Below, in pieces: positions 1 to 11,170 of a stretch of DNA of 64,000 nt; the stretch's first letter is position 1; every line of letters begins with the position of its first letter. The stretch lies in NCBI GenBank assembly GCA_009767595.1, contig VSDK01011186.1, forward strand, positions 54,927 to 118,926, in the 5' to 3' direction. This DNA is from Symbiodinium kawagutii (taxonomy: Eukaryota > Sar > Dinophyceae > Suessiales > Symbiodiniaceae). Position numbers and translations under genes: made by a program. The notes beneath the pieces were generated by a model that was given only the letters and a program-made list of their open reading frames with translations, was not told where the DNA came from and did not search any database.

Positions 1-43
1 TATATATATATTTAAATATATATATATATGTAGGTAAATATAA

Positions 44-76
<33 letters not shown>

Positions 77-180
77 CACATATTTGTTAGACACATATAT
101 ATATATATATAAATGTAGGTGAATATAGATATATAATGATATATATATAATATCTATATATGTGCGTGTGTCGTATAGGT
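1..180. repeat. TA-rich microsatellite tract
   Basis: Long runs of alternating T and A with short interruptions. Similar tracts recur at 8905-8930, 20050-20170, 41285-41405, 54780-54935 and 56320-56390. No coding signal. Confidence 0.85.
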
Positions 181-717
181 GCAAAGGAATTGAACAATCA
201 TGAACAATATGCATGTATAGACATGTCACAACATGAAAAAACGAACACTGTTCGGAAAGAAACATGACAACACTGTTCAAGTACACGGTCATATGTACAG
301 GTGAGCAATGAATGATGGTGTGCGTATTCCTACTGTATCTTATCCAATCATACTACTTGGTTAGCAAGTGTTCGCGTCATGGATTATCCAGTTCCAAAAC
401 CACCTGTACTAGCCAACAAGGCAGGTTCATCAATGAGCCATGATATAACATCTATTGACCATCATATGCCAATTTTGAATCATTGATCTTCAACTGGCCA
501 TCAAATACCCATCATTTGATCATCCATTGGCCATCATTATCAACCATCAACAAGCATCATTACGAACCATCATCAAGCACTTAATCCACCATTGACCATC
601 ATTAACCGGCTATAAACCAGCCATTAACCATAGATATCCCAGCCATGAAGCAGCTCATTAACCATCATTCACCATGAGCCAACCATCAAATACCCCTCAT
701 TAAGCCCCACGAACCAC
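181..717. other. Non-coding stretch with degenerate AACCAT repeats
   Basis: Positions 480-700 are made of loosely repeated ACCATCATT/AACCAT words, a low-complexity family found all over the window. The rest is AT-rich unique sequence. I see no exon here; it is probably the intron after the exon at 718-802. Confidence 0.5.
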
Positions 718-802
718 CGCCGGCTTGGCTGCCATCGCCTTGGCTTCTCCCACCGCTGCGCTGGCACGCAAGGCACGCTGCGATGACACCTGGCAAGCCG
801 CC
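718..802 (-). CDS. Exon of an unidentified minus-strand gene (gene 3)
   Basis: An 85-bp GC-rich island. On the minus strand it sits between a CAG acceptor (AG at 803-804) and a GTGGTT donor. Its first G completes a TGG codon with the last two bases of the exon at 2097-2173. The frame reads AACQVSSQRALRASAAV and continues as an alanine- and lysine-rich helix to MAAKPA. The plus strand is also open here (WQAALELGLLWDG) and looks protein-like, so strand was chosen by splice sites and phase. Product unknown. Confidence 0.5.
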
Positions 803-2096
803 CTGGAGCTGGGTCTGTTGTGGGATGGGCGGCTGACACAAGCCATAGCGGTTGGGTGTACTAGTTATACTAGTTATAGCTGAACTATGAATAGCTGATA
901 TAGCTGTTATAGCTGATTAGATACTATAACCTGACAGCTGATTAGAGTCTATAGCTGATTGGCATATAGCTGTTATAGCTGATTAGTTACTATGAATAGC
1001 TATACTATAACTGTATATAACTATGAATAGCTTTACCATGAATAGCTATAACAGTTATACTATACTAGTTATAGCTGATTAGTTACTATATGGCTGCACG
1101 ATGAATAGCTATACTAGTCATAGCTGTACTAGTGACAATAGCTGTCTTAGTTACGGCTATGGTGTCATGAGTTGGTTGATGATGTTCACCATAGCTACAA
1201 CTAGGGTGACTCTCCGAGTAGATAGCTGTTGGCGAACATCATTAAATCTCGGGTTGCTATGGTGAATATTTGGGAATCATCCGTTAATAGCTGCTGTCCC
1301 GTGGTAGCTGTGCCTACCAAGTCTGCTAGAGTAACTAACTACTCACAATAACTATAGAGAACCTACAACTAGTTACAAGCTACAGCTGTTGGTATATGGT
1401 ATAACTACTAGCTACAGCCGGTGAACAAGTTGGTTGTGAGGGATAATGACCAATCATAATCAACTATGAGCCCAAAGTTGGTGAACATAATCAAGGCAAC
1501 GACGAGTTCAGGTAGATGTCAACAATTGCATGTTCGAAGGTTCAACAGCTAATCAAATCACCAACAAATCAAACAGCTGGCCCACCATCTGACCGGTACT
1601 GACAAAGAGCTGTGAAACCAACGTTGCCGTTTGGACTTATCATGGGCTTGAAGGGGTCACATACAATCCTAGTGTAGAAAAATGATGCAAACAACAACGA
1701 ACCATAATTCACCAACGGGCATCAATGATGCTTACATCGTTGCTAAAACATTATTGAGAACAGTGATCCCCATGGTGAGTCAACAAATGTCATCACCCAT
1801 GGTTCACAACCATCATTCTCTGAAAATCATCGACCATCATTGAGGATGAGTGACCACATCAAAATATATCAATATTACACACAATATTCATAGCAGTCAA
1901 TTCATGATAGATTGATGATTTGTCAACGTTTCGACAAATACTAAACTCTCCCTGCAACAAAAAACTTGGAAATCTGCCAACATAATGATGAACCACGAGG
2001 ACAATCAATCCATCATAATTCTGATCATTTATTGATTCGCTCCACCTGATTAAACATCAAACGATCAACGAGCCATAAACTCCGCTTGAGGCTCAC
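803..2096 (-). other. Intron with AGCTAT-rich degenerate array
   Basis: Positions 840-1180 are a decayed array of TATAGCTGAT/ACTAGTTATAG words. The remainder is AT-rich with AACCAT words. No coding signal was seen. Confidence 0.5.
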
Positions 2097-2173
2097 CACT
2101 GGCGTGCCTTGCTGAAGGCAGTGGCATTGGCTCTGAGTTCGGCCGCACGACGTTGGAAACGACGCGTTTCTTC
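2097..2173 (-). CDS. Exon of gene 3, charged helix
   Basis: Strong splice signals on the minus strand: a pyrimidine-rich acceptor ending TTTGCAG (AG at 2174-2175) and a GTGAGC donor. The 77 bp read EETRRFQRRAAELRANATAF then SKARQ, an Arg/Glu/Ala-rich amphipathic helix. It continues the acidic helix of the exon at 3228-3287 (…MEHAAED), so together they may form a coiled coil. The frame ends two bases into a codon, which the exon at 718-802 completes. Product unknown. Confidence 0.65.
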
Positions 2174-3227
2174 CTGCAAACCCGGCGAGGTGGTGGAAAT
2201 CGATGGGCAGCTGCCATTGGTTCACCACTGTACCACCCTATAAGGTAGTTGAACTAACCCCAGGGTAACCTATTAAGGTACTTCACCATGGTTACTAACC
2301 CGAAAAGTGACCTAAAAGCATAAGTTCACCATGGTCAATCATGCTTGGTTTGGTGAGTTCGCCATGGTAAGCTGAAGCCTATAGCTCAACTAATCCCAAA
2401 CAAATCAGGGTGAATCTACCCAGCTAAGTGGAGATGCACGTCCAAGTATTGACGCCTATTGACAGCCACTGGGCGGTGGTGATGTTCCGGCAAAATGCGG
2501 GTGTTTCTCAAAATAGGGGATCCCCAAAACGGTTGATTAATTACTAAAAGCTATCAAATATTGGATGCTTTGGAGGTACTCTGACCCCTATTTTGAGAAA
2601 CAACCATATTCATACATCCCAAGGTTTAGGGCTGCGCTTGCGGTCGAATCCGTCCATAGAAGAGGCCCCTTACAGACCTTATTTATGCATGTGGCAGATC
2701 GCAAATATAGGGGACAATATGAAATGCTTGAAACCACCAACCAAACCATTACGAGTCATGAACCAGTCCAGTTGATTGCTAGTATTTACCCAGATGCTTC
2801 ATGGGTATGGGGATGTATGGTGGATATTTACCTACAAATTGCCTGGGTCATTCAACGGGCAAATGCTCGTGTACATGGAGAATCTGGGTCAGTTGGAGGT
2901 GGTTGAACGATAGACGCTGATTGATGGGGATTGATCTTGGCGTTTGCTTGGTTGTTGTGGCTATCACGGGTTCACGATGACCAGTAATCTGCTAATGAGT
3001 GCTAATAATGGTGGTTGTGAACTCATGTTCACGTCACTTACAAATGGTAGTTCAACATTTTCTTCTTTCTCCGTTGATCTCGTGACGGAATGATTGATTT
3101 GAAGCACTAGAGGGTTGTTCGACGAAACGTGAACATACATGCATGTGCAAGTTGTGCAGGAATGGCACACGTCGGGCACAGGCCAATTTTTCAGTTCTGG
3201 CTTTCAACACTACCGCGCAGCACCCAC
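2174..3227 (-). other. Intron with family E and family A elements
   Basis: Holds a family E segment (about 2215-2400, with GGTTAGTTCAAC, CACCATGGT and GGTAAGCTGAAGC words) and a complete family A inverted-repeat element (about 2498-2610). No exon was recognised. Confidence 0.5.
2498..2610. mobile_element. Family A MITE-like element
   Basis: Ends are near-perfect inverted repeats: GTTTCTCAAAATAGGGG on the left, CCCCTATTTTGAGAAAC on the right. The interior holds GGATGCTTT and AATTACTAA words. The same architecture recurs at about 6060-6175, 16395-16490, 28712-28822, 29085-29172, 32278-32370, 42618-42726, 42890-42993, 46555-46658 and 53393-53490. At about 110 bp it has no room for a transposase, so it is presumably non-autonomous. 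Confidence 0.7.
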
Positions 3228-3287
3228 GTCCTCTGCTGCATGTTCCATATCGAGTTCCTGCCATCGGTGGTCCATTAACACCATCGG
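3228..3287 (-). CDS. Exon of gene 3, acidic helix
   Basis: Acceptor CGCCGCAG (AG at 3288-3289), 20 codons in phase 0, donor GTGGGT. Reads PMVLMDHRWQELDMEHAAED. A second donor, GTAGTG at 3208-3213, would lengthen the exon by 14 bp but break phase with the exon at 2097-2173. Glu/Asp-rich helix; no domain recognised. Confidence 0.6.
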
Positions 3288-3513
3288 CTGCGGCGGGGTT
3301 GAGAGTACGTCCATTCAGACCACCGTGGGATCACCCAGGTTGTCCAACTGGTGCATAACTTTGAGACCAAGTACCAACGGGAAAATAGAGAGTAGTATCC
3401 ATAAGTTTTATCTAGGTGATGTCTAGTCTAGATTTCTTCTCCAACAACGTATGCAAATTGAGCTAAGCTTTCCATCAACCCAATGCATCAAAAAGATCTT
3501 CTACATGTCTGAC

Positions 3514-3603
3514 AATTTTACGTTGAAACAATGGCCTTGACGTCGCAGAATCCGGTTCCATGCCCTGTTGCCAGCTGGAACCCACCACATGCGAGCATGC
3601 CAG
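3514..3603 (-). CDS. Exon of gene 3
   Basis: Acceptor TACTGCAACAG, 30 codons in phase 0, donor GTCAGA. Begins LACSHVVGSSWQQGMEPDSA and ends RPLFQRKI. In phase with the exons on both sides. A plus-strand frame is open across the same island but has no matching splice sites. Function unknown. Confidence 0.5.
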
Positions 3604-3957
3604 CTGTTGCAGTAGCACTGAAGATTGTGGAATTCCAGATGCTTGCCACAGCCCCGCACGGTTTGGAGATGTTTCCAGCCACATTTCCTACGTTCAAGTG
3701 CCATTGCCAACTTAGAGTTCTAATCCCCCAATTAGTTGTCCCATTGATCTAACTTGTGTCTACCAGGTACAACTATGTGTGCCAATGTGTGCAAACATAC
3801 CGGCATATAAATCTGGCTTATCATGTATAGTTGTGCGGTATACGCTAAAAGCGCTGGAACATGTACATGTATGCGTACCTGTGCTGCTTATGTATCCGAT
3901 GCAAATGCCTAAGGAAGCATCCGGAAGCACAGGGGTCGCAGCAGCAACGTCGGAGAC

Positions 3958-4017
3958 TTCCCCTCGATCTGCCTTCACCACCGTCTCTGCCACAGACATC
4001 GCACTGCTCTCCGTGGT
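3958..4017 (-). CDS. Exon of gene 3
   Basis: Acceptor AAGGACTCAG (AG at 4018-4019), 20 codons in phase 0, donor GTCTCC. Reads TTESSAMSVAETVVKADRGE. The frame stays open for another 19 codons (VSDVAAATPVLPDASLG), so a later donor is possible. Function unknown. Confidence 0.55.
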
Positions 4018-4931
4018 CTGAGTCCTTGGGGAACATGGTACGTCTCGGAGGTGATTGAGATCATTCAAGGTCATCAAATAGCGTTATATAATGAATGTTA
4101 ATGATGTTTACCGTGCTTAAGTTGCATTTGATTGAGTCCGTGGTGGAATTACCTTGGTTCATGGTTGTATGGTTGAACATGGCCAATGGCAAATGCTTCT
4201 TGGTTTTTGAACCCTGTATGTGCTAATTGAGTGATTGGAACTGTGAAGATTTCACTGGAAAATAGACAAACCTGTTGCAAGGTGGGGCAAAAACGTTGTA
4301 AGCTGGTGAACAGTATATGTCAACTATACATATCGACTATAACTGAAAATTCATGCTCATAATCACATTGCCATAGTGGGGACTATACCAGGACTTGGAA
4401 GTGCTGCCACAAATGCAAACCAGCATTGTCTCAGAAAATATCAGAAAACATAATGTCTTTAGTGGTTAGGTGACGTCCCCACAACATGTTTGTGAAAAAT
4501 GATAGTGAGTCATTCCAGTCGAAAACCACCAATCAGGTATAAACCGTCATGAACCATGATATACTTTCTTGTTGCCCATTGTCCCCCATACTTGACCATT
4601 AGGGATACAGATTTTTTATATATATATATATCAGTAGCCTTGCGCGAGAAACAGAGTGGCAAACGATTGGAGTTCGGAAAGTACCAACGAAACTGTGCCA
4701 TGGCTGTAGATCAAGGACCCCAGCGCTGTTCACATCCCATAGACCCAATGAATATGGCTGTGGGTCACAACCCCGTACCCCTGGTTCCCCTATCATCAAC
4801 CATGGTTTTCCTTATTATTGTTGGTCATCATCCGCCACGAAATTGATTGATGGTTAACTGCTTGACCCATAGCCATGTCAACTGAAGCCTCCCTGTTGGG
4901 ATGTTCATGCACCAATGGCTGCGGGCTTGAC
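4018..4931 (-). other. Intron with a family B element
   Basis: AT-rich, with a full family B element at about 4738-4880 and a TA run at 4616-4632. Nothing coding was seen. Confidence 0.5.
4738..4880. mobile_element. Family B MITE-like element
   Basis: Terminal inverted repeats of the type TGGCTRTGGGTCA...TTGACCCATAGCCA flank a conserved core containing CCCCTGGTTCCCCTATCAT. Other copies: 8928-9045, 19606-19702, 22475-22600, 34230-34355, 37511-37627, 56645-56757 and 62782-62897, plus a degraded one from 63727. Copies occur in both orientations. No coding capacity. Confidence 0.75.
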
Positions 4932-5014
4932 CCAGTCCGCCAGCCGTAGCAGCTTCGCTAGTAGCTCTTCCCACAAGAGTTCCACAACGTTCCAGACATC
5001 AACACGGCCTCGCC
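4932..5014 (-). CDS. Exon of gene 3, leucine-rich helix
   Basis: Acceptor GAACAGTTGCAG and donor GTCAAG. Two bases complete a Gly codon from the previous exon, then the frame reads RGRVDVWNVVELLWEELLAK followed by LLRLADW. This is a strong amphipathic, leucine-rich helix. The antisense frame is Ser/Thr-rich and much less protein-like. No family assigned. Confidence 0.65.
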
Positions 5015-5372
5015 CTGCAACTGTTCCCCGCTTAACCAGTACCACTAGTACCAGTCCCCTGGCGCTGAAACACCACCTGGGCTTGTTCGACAAGTTTCCG
5101 AACCCTCAACAAGGGAAAAACAAAAACACACGATGATGAAAATAGAGTAAGGAACACTCATAGCAAGAACGCAGACTCCCAACAAATGTGGACGCGCTTA
5201 GACCATTAAAAAGTATCATGATATTTGTGATGCGTGCAAATATCCGCATGTCTACAGCTCTTGCATCATGCAGCTATCCTGGAGTAGATGTCTCCCCCAG
5301 TTTCATGTAGATATCACCATGCCAAGCATGTTACCCACGGCGCCTTGGAAATGGCGCTGGGTCACGCCTTAC

Positions 5373-5417
5373 CCAACGAGCTCATCGTTGGGTCCCCGAG
5401 CAAGGCTGCGCTCTGGG
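5373..5417 (-). CDS. Short exon of gene 3
   Basis: A 45-bp exon: acceptor GCCAGTGCCAG, donor GTAAGG. In phase with both neighbours it reads QSAALLGDPTMSSL. Other frames are open here, including a plausible plus-strand reading (LPNELIVGSPSKAALWAG), so this assignment depends on phase and the GTAAGG donor. Confidence 0.45.
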
Positions 5418-6061
5418 CTGGCACTGGCCTCGCAGTCAGAAGTGACCTTGGTGCAGTTCCAGGTATCGAGCAGTTGCAAGAGCAGTAACAACAGTGGCAT
5501 AGAACCAACAACTATTCCCAAGTAAATAACAGCTATAACCAACATCCTTAGGAACAACACTACTACCATATAGTAACTATGTTTCCAATAGTTGTATAAA
5601 ACCAGTAGTTTTTATAGTAACTAAAATTATACAAGCTAGTGTAGTAACAATTACAGTAACGGCGGTCAAATAATGACGGTGAATGATACTTGTTGACAAT
5701 GTTGGCTTCAAAGATATCGCAACGACAACAGCGGGTTGACTAGAGTGCTTGATAATTGAAATTACCATGACTGAAAAATAACAACATGGGACAGCAACTC
5801 TGAAAAGGACAGGCTTAGTATCTCTCAATAGAGATTCACTGTCACTCACGAATGGTCAATCATGGTGAACAACTAGGAAGACTAACCAGTAGTTCAAAAT
5901 TGAGTACTTTGAACCAAGCGCATCGTCATTAGAAAACTGTAAGCTACCAGAATGTGAGAACGCGTGCTACCCATGATCAACCAAATGATCAACGAAAACC
6001 ACCTCGTTGGGAAGGCAACAACCAGGGAGTTGACAAGAGCCAAAGCCGTCTCTTTTTGCTA

Positions 6062-6175
6062 TTTAGTGGTTTTCTTAAAGTAGGTGGACCCCCAAAACAT
6101 CCTTTACGAACCATTTTAATTAGTAAACCAGACCTAACTTTGGGGCTCCCTATAGCTTGAGAAAGCCCTCTTTCC
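6062..6175. mobile_element. Family A MITE-like element
   Basis: Degenerate copy: GGTTTTCTTAAAG on the left, TAGCTTGAGAAAGCC on the right, internal CCCCCAAAACATCCTTTA and ATTAGTAAACCAGACC. It lies next to the exon at 6207. Confidence 0.6.
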
Positions 6176-6206
6176 AGCCAGTTTGCCTACTAGCCAGTTG
6201 GAACAC

Positions 6207-6288
6207 CATGCTCCTTGATCCAGCCCGGCAGTTGGAAAATTCGACCATGCTCGACGGAGAGCTGCTCTGCGCCCCCAAGCCGTTGGAG
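6207..6288 (-). CDS. Exon of gene 3
   Basis: Acceptor AACTCAGAG, donor GTGTTC. Reads LQRLGGAEQLSVEHGRIFQL then PGWIKEH, a natural-looking globular sequence. It ends one base into a codon, matched by the exon at 5373-5417. Two other frames are open but do not fit the neighbours. Function unknown. Confidence 0.6.
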
Positions 6289-6689
6289 CTCTGAGTTCTA
6301 CCATTATGAACTGAGCTTCGAGAGGTGAGAAGCCTGATGAAACATCGCGCTTCATGGTTGCGATTTGATATCAATTCAATTTGTGTTAGTTAGTATCAAT
6401 TAGTATCAATTAGTATTATTTCAAATTCAGGAGTCATAGCTATCATGGGAGAAGTAAGGGCGGCCTTCCCATCAAACGATGCCTTGATTGCCCATAGCTA
6501 TCAGGCACTCAACGCAGTTTTTGCTACTACGCACCTGGAGCACCAGTTTGACCGTAGCTGAACTGGCCGTGCTACGGTGATCTACAACAGTTTGACCGGC
6601 GATCCTCCAGTTAGACAACTTAAATGGTAGCTATGTTCCTCCAGTTTGACCGCTGAAATCGCCAACAGTGATCTATTACAGCGATCTAG

Positions 6690-6790
6690 CAACAACAACG
6701 CAGGGGGTTCCTGCTGGATTTGCAGTGGATCAACCGGGCGGAGATGGGCCTTGATCTCGCCTCAGAGGTACCCTGATCGGTTGATCCCTG
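6690..6790. other. Possible exon, strand uncertain
   Basis: A short GC-rich island. On plus, GCAG then FLLDLQWINRAEMGLDLASE then GTACCC looks like an exon. On minus, ATCAG then GTSEARSRPISAR then GTTGAT also fits. It could not be placed in either chain. Confidence 0.3.
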
Positions 6791-7079
6791 TCCCGCGACT
6801 CATGTGACAAGGGCTTGACTCCCCACTTTGAGGTCCGGTGCCCAGGGAATCTCAGCGGTTCAGCGCATATTCACATGTGACCAGTCATCAGGCAACCACG
6901 GGCAAGCAAGAAATAATCTCAGCTGGCTAACCAACTGAAGTGAAATTTAGATGATTGAATACCTCACCAGGCATATATGGATGAGGGCAACTGAAAACAC
7001 TTGGAGAACCGACCAGTGGTTTGGATGATGAAAACCAAGTTGTAAACCCATATTTTGGAGGCTCAAAACCCACCGTTTT

Positions 7080-7215
7080 TGGGACCCAACTGGGGGCCCA
7101 TGGAGCCAGCTGGGAAGCCACGTTCGTTGCCCAGCTACTCCAGCTGCGTGCTGCCGGAGAAGTCCTTGGGAAGAGGCGGGCGGAGGTGGCATCGGTGCCA
7201 CCATCCAGGTACTTC
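7080..7215. other. Possible exon, strand uncertain
   Basis: GC-rich island. Plus: acceptor GAGCCAG, frame WEATFVAQLLQLRAAGEVLG continuing to VPPS, donor GTACTT. Minus: acceptor CTCTTCCCAAG, a Ser/Trp-rich frame, donor GTTGGG. The plus reading is the more protein-like but would oppose every other gene here. A short tandem GGCACCAGCCC repeat follows at 7230-7265. Confidence 0.35.
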
Positions 7216-7741
7216 AACCTACGGAAACCACCCGGCACCAGCCCGGCACCAGCCCGGCACCAGCCGCAGCATGGCAGCATGGCACCACGGCTCAACCACC
7301 AGATTTGGGGCACCAAGCCTTGAGCATGATAAGCTTTAAGAGAGAAGCTTAGCCTTCAAAATCAAAGTTTGGTGTACCAAAGAGTTGTCCAAAAGATGCA
7401 TCTCAAGCTGCAAGCAACCGATGAAAAAGCCGAATTTGAGCCCCATAAAGTACTGTACCCCACCAACAGATTTGTCAAAGAGTGGAAACAGGAGGTTGCA
7501 ACATGCATACGAGCGAATGCTGCATCTCTGGAACCATTCTCCACCTTTCAGCGTTCGATTGTTTTCGCTGACCGTCACTGTATTCCTTGTATATTATACA
7601 TGCCCACACATGCAGTAACAAGATGTATCAAGTAAGTAGAAAGTATACTGCACATAATATCAACATGTAATTCCTGTGCTGAATATGTTGAATTCATGAC
7701 AACACAAACAAATCAGGCATCCAAAAAGCAAGGGTCCCCAC

Positions 7742-7858
7742 CAAGATCCCGACATTGCCATCTCGATTGAAGTCCAAGTTCAACAAAGACAAAGTGTCGT
7801 CATTGGCCTGGGATTGGGCTTCAGCCACCATGGCAGGCACCCGGTAAGGCCCCAAGTT
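7742..7858 (-). CDS. Exon of gene 3 with an EF-hand-like loop
   Basis: Pyrimidine-rich acceptor TTTCGCCCCAG (AG at 7859-7860), 39 codons in phase 0, donor GTGGGG. Starts NLGPYRVPAMVAEAQSQAND and contains LDFNRDGNVGIL. The D-x-N-x-D-G-x-V spacing resembles an EF-hand or dockerin calcium loop, but the final acidic residue of a canonical EF-hand is missing, so calcium binding is doubtful. Confidence 0.65.
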
Positions 7859-7981
7859 CTGGGGCGAAACGTTGGGAGTGGCTGACAACAGTTGGCAGCT
7901 GGTGGATCTTAGGGAGGCAACTACTTGGCGGCGACAAACGGATCACTGTTGGCTGTAGAATCTTCTCATCCAAAGACTGAA

Positions 7982-8154
7982 CAGCCCATGATAGGAAGTG
8001 GTACTTGGGGCCTGAAGACATCTTTGGGTTGAAATTTGTTGAGAGTCCATTGGAGCATATGGGAATTTATTATGTACATGACGCTTTCAAGAACTTTTGC
8101 CTATTCTCTCGCACCAATGATGACGGGTCTCTGACGCCACAAATTGTGGACATT
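7982..8154 (+). CDS. Plus-strand exon-like frame, unidentified
   Basis: The longest protein-like stretch on the plus strand outside repeats. After CTGAACAG the frame reads HDRKWYLGPEDIFGLKFVES, continues through MGIYYVHDAFKNFCLFSRTN and reaches a GTAAGC donor after TPQIVDI. Upstream, the same frame is open for about 20 codons apart from one TGA at 7978. The antisense strand has stops. It may be an exon of a gene nested in the opposite strand, or a decayed element-derived coding region. No family recognised. Confidence 0.35.
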
Positions 8155-8692
8155 CGTAAGCTCTTCTACCATCGGAATAGCCACACAATGGATTCTTCAA
8201 GCTGCCTGTTCCGTCAAGATCAGGTTGCCCATCCATGTTGGCACCCCTTAGGCCCTAGACCTTTCGTGTCTTCCCCGATTGGAAAACCCTTGGTTTTGAT
8301 AAGCAAAGTCGTGACAATCCTACGGTAAACCGAAAAAAATGTCCAGTCAGGGCTAGGGGCATCGGTATTCACGATATTATCCAGAAGTACGAAGAAAAGA
8401 TGAAACTCCACAAGATTTAGGTCTCATGAACTTCACTGGTTTTTGTTCCAAGCTGGTTGATAGTCAAAAGTGGCAAGAATATTGGACAGCAATCAAATCA
8501 ACAAACGTCAATCAAACAGCTATAGCTGTTTAAGCACTATTGTCGGTTATTCTCCGTATGAAAACCACCAATCCATAGTTGTTCCACCATTCTTGTTGGT
8601 GATTATATCCCCTATAAACCCGTTGTGGATGGTTACAATCCCTACCCAACCCCTATCAAACCACCCACCTTTGGTTCCCTAGGATCCCCAAC

Positions 8693-8774
8693 CCCACGGT
8701 CCAGGGCGGCTGCCCTGGCCGCCAACGCCGCGAACACCGCGGCACACCGTCTCATTGGACCTACCGAAAAGGTG
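8693..8774 (-). CDS. Probable exon of gene 3
   Basis: Acceptor CCTTGCCTGGCAG, frame TFSVGPMRRCAAVFAALAAR then AAALDRG, donor GTTGGG. It ends in phase 0, matching the exon at 7742-7858. The plus strand is also open (AALAANAANTAAHRLIGPTE, then a stop at 8788) behind a good acceptor and could be a terminal exon there. Confidence 0.4.
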
Positions 8775-8927
8775 CTGCCAGGCAAGGCATGAATGGTCAA
8801 CCTCTCCCTATGGGTTTCCAGTTATCACCAACCACTAATGGTTAAGTAGCTGGTTAATGGTTAATCATAGGGTATAATAAGTAACAATAGTAGGGAATAT
8901 ATGATATAAATATATATATATATATAT

Positions 8928-9045
8928 ATGGCTATGGGTCAAGCTCTTAACCCTGAACAATGGCCTATAATGACCAACCAAATCATAGGGAAAACAATGG
9001 TTGATGATACGGGAACCAGGGGTACAGGGTTTTGACCCACAGCCA
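8928..9045. mobile_element. Family B MITE-like element
   Basis: Inverted copy. Begins TGGCTATGGGTCAAG and ends TTTTGACCCACAGCCA, with the core GGGAACCAGGGGTACAGGG. A TA microsatellite abuts the left end. Confidence 0.7.
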
Positions 9046-9721
9046 ATTAACAGCTGGTAACCAGTTACCTAGTAGGCAACCTGCTGGTTTCTACCAGCTT
9101 GTTGTTTGGGGTTGGTTACCTACGATCTCATGGTAACTGGAAGGGTAGGGTCTGGTAAACTATCGCAATGCTAATGCTGGCTGATGCCATTAGTTAATAA
9201 TGGTTGATTGATGACTAATCATGGATGGCAATGGAAAATCCACCCTTGCTAATCAGCTGGTTTAACAGTTTAACTAACGTGGTAGTGGAAAATCCATCAT
9301 TTTTAGGTTGTTTCCTCGGGTTTCCTACAAATCAATGGTGATTTTCCATTGCCACGTCGTTATTTTACCAATGGGTAACAAACGAGCTGTAAACCACACA
9401 CACACACACTTGGAGAAATCACCAAATGCGGTGCATTGTTGGGATCTCTGATGGGTCTTTGAAGATGGTCAGAAGGAATGGCTTGAATGACAAGCATTGA
9501 TGAGGATGGAGGATGACATAGGTTGACTAGAGTCCGTGCCTTGAAGCAACTGATCTTCATTCTAGGATCTTGATGGACAAACTCTCCGCTTCTATACACC
9601 AAATAATCACAAATAGTCAAAGTTCAGACATGGACACCCCTTCGTATTGCATGGCTACATTCCTACTTTGCACTTCAACTCTGATTGCGGTGCATCTCCA
9701 GCCTAATACTGGTTTCGCTAC
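9046..9721 (-). other. Intronic stretch
   Basis: AT-rich sequence with ACCAGC/TGGTTA words and a short (CA)n run at 9398-9410. Weak open frames on both strands without convincing splice sites. Confidence 0.4.
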
Positions 9722-9814
9722 GCAAATGAGTAGCTGCCCTTGTGGCATCTCCATGTCTTCAGAGTTGAGCCGCCACGCAAACCACCGAACAAGCCCATCA
9801 GACACATGCGGTTC
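9722..9814 (-). CDS. Exon of gene 3
   Basis: Acceptor TCCATGAAG, 31 codons in phase 0, donor GTAGCG. Begins EPHVSDGLVRWFAWRLNSED and ends MPQGQLLIC. A plus-strand frame of 107 codons covers the same ground but is Ser/Thr/Cys-rich and looks like a shadow. Function unknown. Confidence 0.5.
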
Positions 9815-11030
9815 CTTCATGGAGGATATGCACGAAACGGGGTACCGAACTCCCCGAATGGTTGAACCCCAGGTCCTGCAGGATTTCCGTTAACAAATCA
9901 ACGCAACGGAGCCGGTACCGCACTTCGCTCTGCAAACTTGGGGGATGAATCCCAGGTACATTCAAAGAAGCAAAGTTCAGTTTCTATGAATCAATTTTGG
10001 GCACCGGAGATGTCAGTAGTGAATTCATGCGAATTCAATGAGTTGCCGGCTAAACATTTTGGGATGGCGGCTTAGGGGTATTACATTATAAATCGATCAA
10101 CCCGCAGTGGCTCTCCTGCTGGATACGCGTGTCAGAAGCAGTAAATGAAAAGACTTGGGTAAATCAAAAGCGTTGAAAACAAACCGAACACAATGAATAA
10201 AGGGAAGGGTGACACTACTCACTCGGACTCTGCTTTCGCAGTCACCTTTTGATACAAATCGCTTGCATGTGTCTTCAAAACTTACTTGGATAATAATGCC
10301 CACACCATTTGCCTTTGTTTGTGTCTTCATACATTAGTAACGACAACCGCTTTGAAATACCAGTGCCTTGGGATAACCCAGTCTAGGGACAACCTACGCC
10401 AAAACCACGAATGCAAAACATGCATGTTCGGACTTGTTGTGAAAATAATAACAAGCCCAAACTAGGCTCAAATCCTTCAACCCCCAAATTGCTGTCCACC
10501 AAATTTGTTGTTTTCCCCTGTGGCAGCCCTGGTGCTGTACTCGACAGCCGGACATCCCCATACTTTAAGCTTCCCTAGAATTTCTCGATGCTTACAGGAG
10601 ACCTGGTGAGTGAAAACGAGGCAGTGTAGTGTAGTATCTGTCAAATCATGGTTCTGTTATCCCAAGGCTTCAATAAGATTGCAGGGCTGAGGAGGGGGAT
10701 GGCATAATCATGATCAAATCTACTGAATCTACTTTTGTGTCTAATTGTTTCTTTCAACTTCTTTTCTGCTGCAAATAGCCATCATCACACCTGAACATTC
10801 CACTGCGCATCGTTGCGACGGGTTGATTCACCGTCATCATTGAAAACTCAGCCGTGATCAATCAACCTATGATAATTGATAATTGTTCATAGCGGAAAAC
10901 AATCATTGCTGCAATGAACATGATAATTTCAATAACCCAAATGCTCCATGTATGGTATACTTACCACCATTTACCCACAAAAGGACCCAAATATATATGA
11001 ATAGCAGCACCATGGAGCGCCGAGGTTGAT
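9815..11030 (-). other. Intronic stretch
   Basis: Unique AT-rich sequence with no convincing exon. A fragment related to family D (ATGCTCCATGTATGGTATACTTACC) lies at about 10938-10965. Confidence 0.4.
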
Positions 11031-11039
11031 CATCCTTCC

Positions 11040-11170
11040 TCAGCCCGCAGCCGCCGAGATGTTTTCGCTCGCGACCACACTTGCAAGCCGAATGCGATCT
11101 GATGCCTACAGGCCCTTCAGTGGAGATTCCTTTCCTGTTTGATGTGTCGCCCTCAACGGTGAGAGTCCAG
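11040..11170 (-). other. Possible exon of gene 3
   Basis: GC-rich island. On minus, acceptor GGCATCAG leads to IAFGLQVWSRAKTSRRLRAE and a nearby TGA. On plus, two frames are open (for example PSVEIPFLFDVSPST before a GTGAGA donor). Coding is likely; strand and frame are not settled. Confidence 0.35.
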
